The notes under the pieces: generated by a model
The model's input: the letters and a program-made list of their open reading frames with translations, nothing else
Told to the model about the DNA's origin: nothing
Database searches by the model: none
Program-made: the position numbers and the translations under genes
From: a virus
Virus record (IMG/VR): IMGVR_UViG_3300025110_000029
Span: 1 to 45,888 of that record
Length of the DNA stretch: 45,888 nt
Direction: 5' to 3' (one strand)
Shown: positions 1-9,600 of the stretch, piece by piece
How positions within the stretch are numbered: position 1 is the first letter of the stretch
Layout: every line of letters starts with the position of its first letter

Positions 1-1117
1 CAAAATCAAAACTTTGCGTAGTAGTAGTAAGAGACACACCCTCATCTAAAGTTTGTAAATTAGGAACAAAGCTAGTAATTGGAGTTTTAGTAACAAATCC
101 AGTACCCATAGTTGAATAAGGAGTAGTTGTTGCTCCGGTTGCTACACCTTCAGTAAGCACATATGTTGGTGCACTTTCAGTATTTAAATGATGTAATTTT
201 AAACCTATATTAGTATAAAAAGTTGCTATCATACTTCCAGCAAATCCTTGAATACCTATTTTACCTCCATTACCCCATAACAGAAGATGTCCGTTCTGAG
301 ATTTAACTGTTAAATTACCAAGAAATTTATTAATTAAATTTGATCTAATCCAAATTCTATTGTTTGATGACTCTGCTCCAATTTTTAAAATATTGTCTAA
401 TGCATTATATCGTAGACCTCCATCTGTCTTTGGTAATTGTACACCCGTTTTACTGTCCCATAATCCTACAAAAGTAGTAGCATCTTCAGTGTCCTGCACA
501 TCTATACCAAAACTAGAAATAGCTACTTTACTTACTTTTCCTGGAGTAGCTACACTATCTACTAAAACATTAACTATAGGATCAGGTTCAGATGGAATGT
601 TATTAATAAACAGTCCTGTAGAATCTAAATTCGCTACTTGTGCTGGTGTTCCTCCAGTTAAAAATTGTATAGTATCAGAGTCATCGTGAATATGCATACC
701 TAGACTTGCTGAAAGACTTACTGTATTATTCGTGGATCTTAAAGAAAATGGAGCTCCTTTTGCTGTTACATTATTTGCGTAGTATGATGTGTTAATACTA
801 CTATCACCTATTGTTAATATATTTGAAAGAGCATTGTAAGTTAATGCTTCGTCTGTATAAGGCATTAAACATCCTGTAGCAGCGTCCCATAAACCTACCC
901 ATGTTGTAGCACTTTCTGTATCTACCACATCTGTACATAAACCGCCCGCATTTCTTTTTTCTACATTACCCGCTGTTTCTACTAATACACTTAACGAAGT
1001 AGTAGTTTGAAGGTTAGTTATAGTTAAATTTTGTAACCATGATGGTCCCCACACTTTAAGGGCAGTTCCTAAACCACCCTCGTTCGTTGCTCTTGGTACT
1101 AATTTTTTTGTTGCCAT
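1..1117 (-). CDS. Tail-fibre-like protein, C-terminus cut by window edge
   Basis: About 372 codons are visible, read leftwards from an ATG at 1117; the C-terminus lies outside the window. It begins MATKKLVPRATNEGGLGTAL. Two related modules are visible: one with DTESATTWVGLWDAATG followed by TYNALSNILTIG (about residues 66-107), the other with DTEDATTFVGLWDSKTG followed by RYNALDNILKIG (about residues 205-245). Serine/threonine/asparagine-rich beta-repeat composition and position at the end of the virion module suggest a tail fibre or other appendage. Fibres of this sort often end in a self-cleaving chaperone (peptidase S74), but that part is not visible. Receptor binding is inferred from type and context. 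Confidence 0.6.
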   Translation of the reverse strand, partial: MATKKLVPRATNEGGLGTALKVWGPSWLQNLTITNLQTTTSLSVLVETAGNVEKRNAGGLCTDVVDTESATTWVGLWDAATGCLMPYTDEALTYNALSNILTIGDSSINTSYYANNVTAKGAPFSLRSTNNTVSLSASLGMHIHDDSDTIQFLTGGTPAQVANLDSTGLFINNIPSEPDPIVNVLVDSVATPGKVSKVAISSFGIDVQDTEDATTFVGLWDSKTGVQLPKTDGGLRYNALDNILKIGAESSNNRIWIRSNLINKFLGNLTVKSQNGHLLLWGNGGKIGIQGFAGSMIATFYTNIGLKLHHLNTESAPTYVLTEGVATGATTTPYSTMGTGFVTKTPITSFVPNLQTLDEGVSLTTTTQSFDF

Positions 1118-1127
1118 ATTTTATTTT

Positions 1128-1400
1128 TTAAACCGCTTCCGGCATTATATCATCATTAGCATCTGTGAAGAAATGTCCAGATGGATAAGGATTAACCTCT
1201 GGCATTATATCTCCATTCGCATCTAGATCAAATGTATCACAAAAATCCACAATAGTTGCTTGTGGCATTAACTCGTCTATAAATCCTGGTACATGCTCAA
1301 AAAAACAATCTGGATAATGCGTTATGTGCGAATAGGCCATGTTAACATGAGTCCTAAGTCGTACTAAACTGATCCCTAATGCATTTTGAGTTATTCCCAT
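1128..1400 (-). CDS. Hypothetical 90-aa protein with a short internal repeat
   Basis: I do not recognise a family. The C-terminal third carries an approximate repeat: DANGDIMPEVNPYPSG followed by DANDDIMPEAV at the end. The D-x-N-x-D pattern resembles calcium-binding loops, but this is only suggestive. The start codon shares a base with the stop of the upstream gene (TAATG arrangement), so it is probably translationally coupled to it. Position among fibre-type genes suggests a small virion or assembly protein. Confidence 0.5.
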   Translation of the reverse strand: MGITQNALGISLVRLRTHVNMAYSHITHYPDCFFEHVPGFIDELMPQATIVDFCDTFDLDANGDIMPEVNPYPSGHFFTDANDDIMPEAV

Positions 1401-1804
1401 TATTTATAATATGCTATTAATTTAGGACATTCTTCACACCATGCTTGTATATTACCTCCTCCAGGTCCTTGTAGGTATAGTCCTACTCTTGTAAAATCAC
1501 CATAAAAAGGCATACCTACAGGTAAAGGAATATGTGTTAACCAAGTAGAAGGTGCAGTACCTGGATTATTAGCACCTTTAGCCTCGTCCCAATTTACGAC
1601 AGTATGATCTCCATCTAAGACAACATCATCCCTAAGAGCCATAATGCAATAAAAATCTCCATTAACAGCCATATCTTCTGCAGAAATTATAACTGCACCT
1701 TGTTGACCATAAGGAGCATTTAATAATTGCTCCTCTTTAGTCCTTGTATCATGTGGTTCCTTTACTAGATTATCCGGAAATCTATTTTTTTTAGTTCCTG
1801 CCAT
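1400..1804 (-). CDS. Hypothetical virion-associated protein, distant paralogue of the gene at 20422-20712
   Basis: 134 aa, no family recognised. The middle and end (FYCIMALRDDVVLDGDHTV, then PVGMPFYGDFTRV and a terminal IAYYK) parallel the 96-aa protein encoded at 20422-20712 (FYAITALADADVDVSECDM, then PKGVTIYGKFASI and VIGYKK). The two probably share one small beta-rich domain. This copy has a longer N-terminus and an extra loop with two cysteines (WCEEC) near the C-terminus. Neighbours are fibre genes, so a small structural or decoration role is plausible but unproven. Confidence 0.55.
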   Translation of the reverse strand: MAGTKKNRFPDNLVKEPHDTRTKEEQLLNAPYGQQGAVIISAEDMAVNGDFYCIMALRDDVVLDGDHTVVNWDEAKGANNPGTAPSTWLTHIPLPVGMPFYGDFTRVGLYLQGPGGGNIQAWCEECPKLIAYYK

Positions 1805-1808
1805 AATT

Positions 1809-2261
1809 TTATTCTTTTATAATAATATTAATACTCATTATTTGCTGAGCTGTAATATCTTCAGGTAAATGCTTTTCTGAAATTTTAAATAACGAAACTT
1901 CAATTTCATCCTCTAACATATTATTAAACTCGTCTATTTGTTTTTTTCTATCTTCTACTAGCTTAGCATTATCTTTTTCAATTTTCTCAACTTCAGCTTT
2001 TTTATCATCTACACTTTTATCAGAAGCTTCAATTACTTGAACTTGTTTTGCAAGCTCTAAAAACTCTTCAGAAGGTTTAGCAGCTTCTTCAATGTGCTCT
2101 AATTCAGATTTAATAAGATTTATATTCTTTGTAACCTGCAAAGAAAATCTAACTCCTTTTAAATCTTTCACTGACATTAAGCCCTGCATAAGATCTGCTA
2201 ATTCTCTGTTTGTGTGCTTTGTAAATTCCATTGTGTTTACTTTTTCCATTGTTGTTTCCAT
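1809..2261 (-). CDS. Coiled-coil phage protein of unknown function
   Basis: 150 aa, highly charged. Residues about 45-125 are rich in E, K and hydrophobic residues with heptad-like spacing, predicting a long coiled coil. The N-terminus (about residues 10-60) contains NRELADLMQGLMSVKDLKG and a KNINLIKSELE helix; the C-terminus ends in LPEDITAQQIMSINIIIKE. The arrangement recalls small coiled-coil phage proteins such as those grouped in DUF1617, but I cannot confirm this. The first ATG (2261) follows an A-rich leader; an internal in-frame ATG 10 codons in (MEFTKH) is an alternative start. Its place between two fibre-type genes fits an assembly or chaperone role. Confidence 0.6.
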   Translation of the reverse strand: METTMEKVNTMEFTKHTNRELADLMQGLMSVKDLKGVRFSLQVTKNINLIKSELEHIEEAAKPSEEFLELAKQVQVIEASDKSVDDKKAEVEKIEKDNAKLVEDRKKQIDEFNNMLEDEIEVSLFKISEKHLPEDITAQQIMSINIIIKE

Positions 2262-2304
2262 TTTTGTTGTTGTTTTAATTATTATTATTTAGTTATTTTC
2301 CTTT

Positions 2305-3642
2305 TTATATTGCTGTCTCCCATATTCTAACCCAGCCTTCTGTAGCAGCATCTGTTCCATTTTGAATCTTAACTTTAATTGCTCCAGTTTTTGCAGCTCC
2401 AGTTGCTGTGCTAGTAGATATATTCATAGTACTATCTGCTGCAGCAGTTCCTGTAAATTGTGCAAATGCAAAATTTTGATCATCCTGTTTTAAACTTAAT
2501 ACTGGAATAGCTCCAGATACTTCAGTTTGTTGCACATCTAATAATCCTAAAGGTGTTTTATTTGATGAACTATTTTGAATAGACACTTTTTTATCATTAG
2601 CAATTCTCAATATTGGAAATGTAGTTGAAGATCCAGATCTTGTAAGTAAAGATATATCTCCTGCAGCACCACTAGCTGAAGCACCAGCATATACATTTAA
2701 ATTTCCTCCGTCTCCAGATGTAGAAGCACCTGGCTTAAGATGAATATCTCCTCCATCTGCAGAACTTGTTCCAGGAACAGAACCGTTTATAGTTAAATCA
2801 AATCCATTACCAGAAGCTGGTGATCCTAATGTTAAGTGTCTAGCAGCATCTCCTTTTAAAAATATACTTCCTGATATATTTAAACCTTCAGTTCCTCCAG
2901 TAGCTGTAGCTCCAGTTGGAATTAAATGTGCTCTATTATTTGAATCAAATGATAATCCTAAACTAGCTGCTCCTGTATAATTTATGTATCCTGCTCCTAA
3001 ATCAATATTATTACCAGCCATATCTAGTGTAGCGTTAGCCGTTGCTACGAAAGCTGCTGTTGGGGCTGCTATATATTCTAAGGCCGTTGCTCCTGCATTA
3101 ACAGCTAGCATTTGACCTGCCGTTCCTATCGCTAAAGTTGTAGGATCAGTAGTCCCATCTCCTTGTATAATAGTTCCAGCTGCAAGAGCTGACATTGCTG
3201 TAATAGCACCTGTTCCACTTCCCAATAATATTCCTCCATCAGTTAAAGTAGATGCTCCTGTACCACCATTTGCTACTGGTAATATTGTTGCTCCCACATT
3301 AGATGTTAAATCTACTGTAGATAAAAATGCTGAAGACGTGTTATCACATGCATTAAGAGCTATATTAGCAGCATTTATACCAAGTGATATGTCCGTACCA
3401 GTAGCATCTGATACCGTTAGTATAGATGACGAGGAAAGTATTGATTTAAAATTAAGAACATTACTAACTAATCCTGAGTATATAGATACTCCAGTTCCAG
3501 TACTAGTTGCATTTCCTCCTACTAATGATGATAACGCAATTCTTGATTCTGTATTAGTAGCAGTATTTAGTAAATACAAAAAAGTATTACTTAATGCTAA
3601 TTCGTTAAGAGTTCTAGTTGTTAATTTTCTTAGATTTGCCAT
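2305..3642 (-). CDS. Tail fibre / appendage protein with repeat-rich shaft
   Basis: 445 aa, very rich in A, S, T, G and N. The N-terminus MANLRKLTTRTLNELAL is a plausible virion attachment segment. The middle contains typical fibre-shaft phrases such as LPVANGGTGASTLTDGG, GILLGSGTGAITAMSALAAG and IIQGDGTTDPTTLAIG. The C-terminal half has beta-helix-like stretches (IHLKPGASTSGDGGNLNVYA). Such compositions are common in trimeric phage fibres, so a receptor-binding or adhesion appendage is inferred. It lies 12 bases after the giant repeat protein in the same transcription unit. No catalytic motif is seen. Confidence 0.65.
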   Translation of the reverse strand: MANLRKLTTRTLNELALSNTFLYLLNTATNTESRIALSSLVGGNATSTGTGVSIYSGLVSNVLNFKSILSSSSILTVSDATGTDISLGINAANIALNACDNTSSAFLSTVDLTSNVGATILPVANGGTGASTLTDGGILLGSGTGAITAMSALAAGTIIQGDGTTDPTTLAIGTAGQMLAVNAGATALEYIAAPTAAFVATANATLDMAGNNIDLGAGYINYTGAASLGLSFDSNNRAHLIPTGATATGGTEGLNISGSIFLKGDAARHLTLGSPASGNGFDLTINGSVPGTSSADGGDIHLKPGASTSGDGGNLNVYAGASASGAAGDISLLTRSGSSTTFPILRIANDKKVSIQNSSSNKTPLGLLDVQQTEVSGAIPVLSLKQDDQNFAFAQFTGTAAADSTMNISTSTATGAAKTGAIKVKIQNGTDAATEGWVRIWETAI

Positions 3643-3654
3643 AATTTTTAGTTT

Positions 3655-6600
3655 TTAAAAGTCATAAGTATTTATTCCGTTACCTCCTCCAAAAGGAGTG
3701 CCTGCATTAGGATCTATAGCGGCCCTAGTACCTTCAAAATTATTTTCACAGTCCGGGCAAATGTCTTCTAAAAATTTCGCCCAAGATAGTAAATCTTGAA
3801 GAGTTACACAAGGATTTAAGTTTTTAATTAAATATTTTGTTAAGAGTACTAACCATATTTCTCTCACATCTAATTTGTTTTCTAACAGTCCAGTAATCAT
3901 TCTGTTGTACACTTCATTAGTCAGCGTTCCTAAACACTCTACTAAATCAGATAAATACTCTGGACAATTAATTGGTAATGTACAATCTGCAGTATCAGCG
4001 CTTAAGCACGTGATATTTCCTTGTTCCATAATTACACAATTACTAGCACATTGATACCCAATAGTATCTCCCATAAGGAAATCGTGTTCATATGTCCCAG
4101 CAGTTAGATTTCTACTAGTAATTTTTTTACCATTTACATCTAATATATAATAAGGATCTAATTGAGCTTGAGTAGTTGCACCTACAAATACACTTGTTGT
4201 AGATAAACCAGAAGCTAAACTTCCTTGGAATAAATCAAAAGCTATTCCAGCTACTTGATCTGCAGATGCGTTTGTAGTATTATTCTTAACCCAGAATGTC
4301 AATGTATGACTTCCTTCTGGAATTAAAACAGGCATCATAACATATTCTTTAAAGTTAAGAACATCTACAGCTATATTTTGAGTTCCGCCATTAACTGCAA
4401 ATTCAGAAGTAAGGAAAGTACCACAATTTAAAGTAATTTTATAATCTCCATCTGCTGAAAATCCTAAAATACATAATTGAGGAGAACCAAAACTTACTTC
4501 TATAGGAATTCCTATCCATTCGTTTATTGGAGTAGCTGGTGAAGTAGGACCCTGTTGAGGCCACACACCTATATCCCATAATCTAGTATCAAATATACTA
4601 CCATACGCTTGTGGTACCATCATAGCATCTAATGCTACTTCTAACACTGTACCTGAACCTGCACTTATAAATTGTCCAGGGAATCCTACTATTGTCCCTA
4701 AATCTGTTTTTGTAAATGTATCTGCTGTACTAACGGCAGTAAATGTAGTTGCGGTCCCACCGCTTGGAATATATAATCTAGCACCATTACCGCCATAACT
4801 TGTAGAAGTTAAATTTGCAGCTCCAAATTGTTGAATTGAGTTCGGAGCATTAAAAGTACCAAGGAAAGAAGGAGCATCTGGAGATGTTCCTGCACATGGT
4901 AATGCTGGTGGAGCAGGAGCAGGTTCTATTAATGCATATCCTGCAGGACATGAACAATTACAATCTTCTGCTGCATATATAGCTATAATTCCTAATGTTC
5001 CATTATCTATATATTTACTAATACAAGAAAAGCATCCTGTAGCATCTTTCACTACTATTGTATACCACGCGCCTAAAGCAGTTCCACTGTAATCTAAAGA
5101 TACTGATAAATTATCAATAACTAGTGCTCCATTGGAAGCAACAGTTGTTATACCCGTAGAACTTACAGCCGTTCCATTTATATCTATGTACTGACTTAAG
5201 CCTGGAGTTATAACTCCTGCTGTTTGAAGTGTACAAAGATTACATGCTTGATGTGTTGAAGAGGTGCTTACTGCTACCTCATACGGCGCAGTACCTCCTA
5301 ATATATTAACAGTTATAGACCCATCTGACGATCCTGGTAATGAGTTATTAGTTAATGAAACCCATTGTGTGTTTAAATTTGATAAAGGAGCTAATGTCGT
5401 TTGTGTTCCTGCAGGCCAAATTCCTGTGATGAAATCACTATAACATCCAGGAGCTGTAGTTAATACATTGTCTGATGTGTCAAATAAAGTTTGAACTCCA
5501 CATATAGGGTCTCTTGCCCAAACATTCCAAGTACCTGAACCTACCCCTGTAAAAGTGTATGAAGTAGAAGCTGTTGCTACTGCAGGTTGCCATGTTATAC
5601 CATCATCCATTGAGAATTGATAAGTTCCACTTGATCCTCCGCTAGCTGTTACCTCTATAGTTCCGTCATCACACCCAAATGCGCATAATGGTTGAGAAGT
5701 TACAATATCTGTTACATATACTCTTGGGTCAATAATAATCCAAGTTTCACTTGAATCTGCGTCACAGAGATCTGTAGATGTAAATACATATGTTCCCGGA
5801 TATAAACCACTAAACACTATTGTATCAAACTCTTCATTAGTAGGTGTACCTTGTGTAGAACTTACAACATAAGATACTCCACCTGTAACAACACTACCAA
5901 CTTGTGATCCTATTTGTATACCATCAAGAGTTAACGTCCAGTCAAATGACATCAGTGTACCTGCTGCCCCTTGAGGAATTGGTATTCCGTTTGATATAAC
6001 GTTACTTATAACTCCATTACAACTTACATCATTACAAGCACAACATGTTGGTTGAGTAATAGTTTCTGTATGCACCATCGGTACATACCCAGTACTTCCC
6101 ATAGTATGTATAATAGTTGCTGATGGACAATATGGAGAAGTAGTTCCTCTTAATCTAATATGATATGTAGACCCCATATTAAAACACCATCTATTAGGAG
6201 TATTTTCTTGATAATAAGTATTATTATCTATTTCAACTCCAAATGGAGGTGCTAGATCTGCTGATGTAAATGCCGTTGCTGGGCTATTAGAAACAGTAGA
6301 TACTTTAGTCCAAGTTGCTCCACTATTAGCTGATATTTCTATCCATAATGGGAAATCTCCGGCAGTGTTTACAAATTGAAGAATACCACATCCTGTTGGA
6401 CATGACATTGGTATTTCTGTAACAACTAAATTTTCTTGTAAATCAGTACCAGCAATTATAGTTTCTGTTATTGAAGCTGTACAACCATTACCATCTACTA
6501 TATTAATAGTGTATGTGCCTACCGCTAATCCGGTTTGAGCATCATCTGCAACAGGGAATCCTGGACCAGCTATTGTTGTAGTATTAGAATATCCGCCCGG

Positions 6601-9600
6601 TCCTGACCAAGTAAGTGTATAAGGGTATATAGGTACATTAGCCCAAGGAGCTATAGAAACAGTTATACTTCCATCACTTGATGGCGGGAAATTACATCCC
6701 TGATCACTCTTAATATGTGAAACTGAATAAGTAGCTATACCAATAGTTACAGAAATACTTGCTGTACATCCATTACTATCTACTGCTGTTAAAGTATATG
6801 TATCAGGAGCTAACCCTGTAAATGAATTTGTTACACTTCCAGTACCTAATTGTTGTTGAACTAAAGTCCCACCAGAATCATATAAATTATATGTAAACCA
6901 TAACATAGGAGCAGTAATAGTTCCACCTGTAGCAAAACTGAATGTAAATGACCCATCACTTGCACCACATGTAGCATTAGTAACTAAAGGTTGAGGTGGT
7001 GGTCCTGCCCATTGAGTGAAATCTATCGCAGGTGGATCTGTTAAAGTGACTGAAGCATTTCCTATACACCCATTTGCATCAATTACTTGCACATGGTAAG
7101 TATCGGCAAGTAATGCAGTTGTATTTGCGGATGCCCAGTTAGTTCCTCCAGCAGGTTGCCATCCACTAGAACAATAAGTATCACAATCAAATTGATATAA
7201 ATAAGGTCCTGTTCCTCCAGTAGTTACTTCTGTAAATCCTCCATCAGAAGCTCCAGGACAACTTGGATGTATTGGCGTTAATACAATAGTTGGTCCACCT
7301 AATTGTGGAACAGTTATTATAGTACTTACTGGTGAAGCACTTTGACATGTTAATCCATTAACTCCAAAACAAGGAGTCACTGTAGCATAATAAGTTCCTG
7401 CAGCTAAACCAGTAAAAGTGTGTACATTACCAGTTGTATTGTCTCCAAATGTAGATGTTCCTGTAAATGTTTGACACGATGTCGTCATTGCCGCATCTGT
7501 ACATATTGTAAAATCCCAGTGGTGGAAAGCACTTGTACTTCCTCCAGCTGCTGTTAATTGTATAGTACCATCATTTCCAGGAACGCAAGACGCAGTTCCA
7601 ATAGTTCCCACAGTTACCGCAGGAGAAGATCCTGGATCACTTAGTGTTACTGTACATGAATGTGTACAAGCTGTGACTGCCGGCACATATATTGTAGTTC
7701 CACTTGAATCTAAAACGTGTGGAGTAAAACTTGCAGTAATAGTGTATGTGTCTGCTGGTAATCCACTTACGAGCATTGAAGCTGCTTGTCCTGACCACAT
7801 ATTATTAAAACCTGCAAAAGTATTATTACACACTTGTTGTACTCCAGCACTGTTATACACACAGACTGAAGGAAGATATGTTAATGTTGATCCTGAAGCG
7901 GCATATAATCCACTATTATTATTTATAGATACTTGTATATAACCGTCAGATAAGCCTACTCCACTAGGATCTAATCCTACTGTTCCAGGCGTGCAAGAAA
8001 GTCCTACAGCTGGTGCCGCCCCAACAGTAACATTTCCTGTAGCTTGACAGCCAAGAGAGTCTGTTAGTGTATAACTATAACTACCAGATGGTACAGGAGA
8101 TGCTGAAAGACCTGTATAAGGTAAAGTAGTGTTAGTTGTCGTTTCTTTCCACACAACTGTATATCCAGGAGTTCCTCCTGATGGATTTAAAGTTATTGAA
8201 CCATTACTTAAAATACAATGTGTAGGATCAACAACAGTTTCTGAAACAGTTATACTTCCCCCAACAGTTGAAACTGTTCTTGTACAACTAACTAAACATC
8301 CATTAGCATCTTGAACTATTATTTGATAATTACCTGCAGATAAACCGGCAAACATTTGATTAGTTTGTGTAATATTAGTAACACTTGAAACAAGGGCTCC
8401 TGAACCATCGTATAGAGTTACATCAAAATTAGCTGCTCCACCAGTCCAAGATCCGGACACACTCCCTAAAGTTCCACAACTTACATTTGTACTAGAACAT
8501 GTTAAAACTGGTGGATTTGAAGGACAAGCAATAGAATTATTAGTATTAACAAATCCAGACCATGTAGTACCTCCTGAGCCTGTATTCCATGTATGTCCCT
8601 GACCAGGTTGCCCCATAGCAAACATTGAAGATGTCATAGGAGTAACCTCTATACTATGATTATAATAATCCCCACAAGGAACACTAATAGTAGCAGAAGC
8701 TGTACCAGTCGTATCTCCAGACCCAGTACTAGGAACAAAGTTCATATGACTCTCATCTATAGTTACAATAACTGTATCAGTTACAATTCCTGTATTATTT
8801 TTACTTAAATGTAGTTTTACATCAAAACTATAATCATCTGGAGCATAATTAAAAAATGCAGCATCACAAGGAACTTCCCAATCAAACTCAAATTTTATTG
8901 TCCCTTGAGTAGTACATGTTTCATCTGTAGTTGTAATGCTGTAATTATCAATTGAAATCGCAGCTGTAGGTCCCATTTTTGCAAACACAATAGAACACGT
9001 AGATTTAGGCTCCATATAAAATGCATTGGTCACCTCAGCACAATCTCCAGCGTAAACAGGTGGGCATGAGATAGTAGTAATACTAGTATCCACATTATAA
9101 AATGCAGCTGCTGCCCAATCAGGTTGGTAATAAAGCATAACTTTATCAACTCCATTTGCATTCCAAGTATTACCTGCTCTTACTCTAGTAAAGAATAATT
9201 CATTTATATTAGGATCCAAAATAGGAGCTGGAATATATTCATGTTCTATAATCTGAGTTTCCCACTCTGTCTCATCTCCACAAGTTGGTTGATTAACTAT
9301 AAACGATGTAGGATGAATAGCAGTTGGGTTTACGGTTCCACTACCACCTTGATCTGTAGAAGCTGTTTCATTCTCGAGTAGTGGGGTCCAGCTAAACCAA
9401 TATTCTCTATGATCTACTGAATATAATTGATTATTTGAAGTAGTATTACTGAGAGCTTGATTTGCATGGTTACAATCATTAATAGTACTAAGATCAAGTA
9501 ATCCTTGTGATTTATCATATCCAAAAATTGCTTTATTTCTACCTACACTATCTATATGTGTATCCCAATTCCTAGCTACTCCAGTAGGTAATGGGTAGAC

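Noticed and set aside
2092-2292. Plus-strand ORF overlapping the coiled-coil gene
   Set aside because: It is antisense to a convincing minus-strand gene, has low-complexity composition and no leader. Other plus-strand frames in 1-27,571 were discarded for the same reason.
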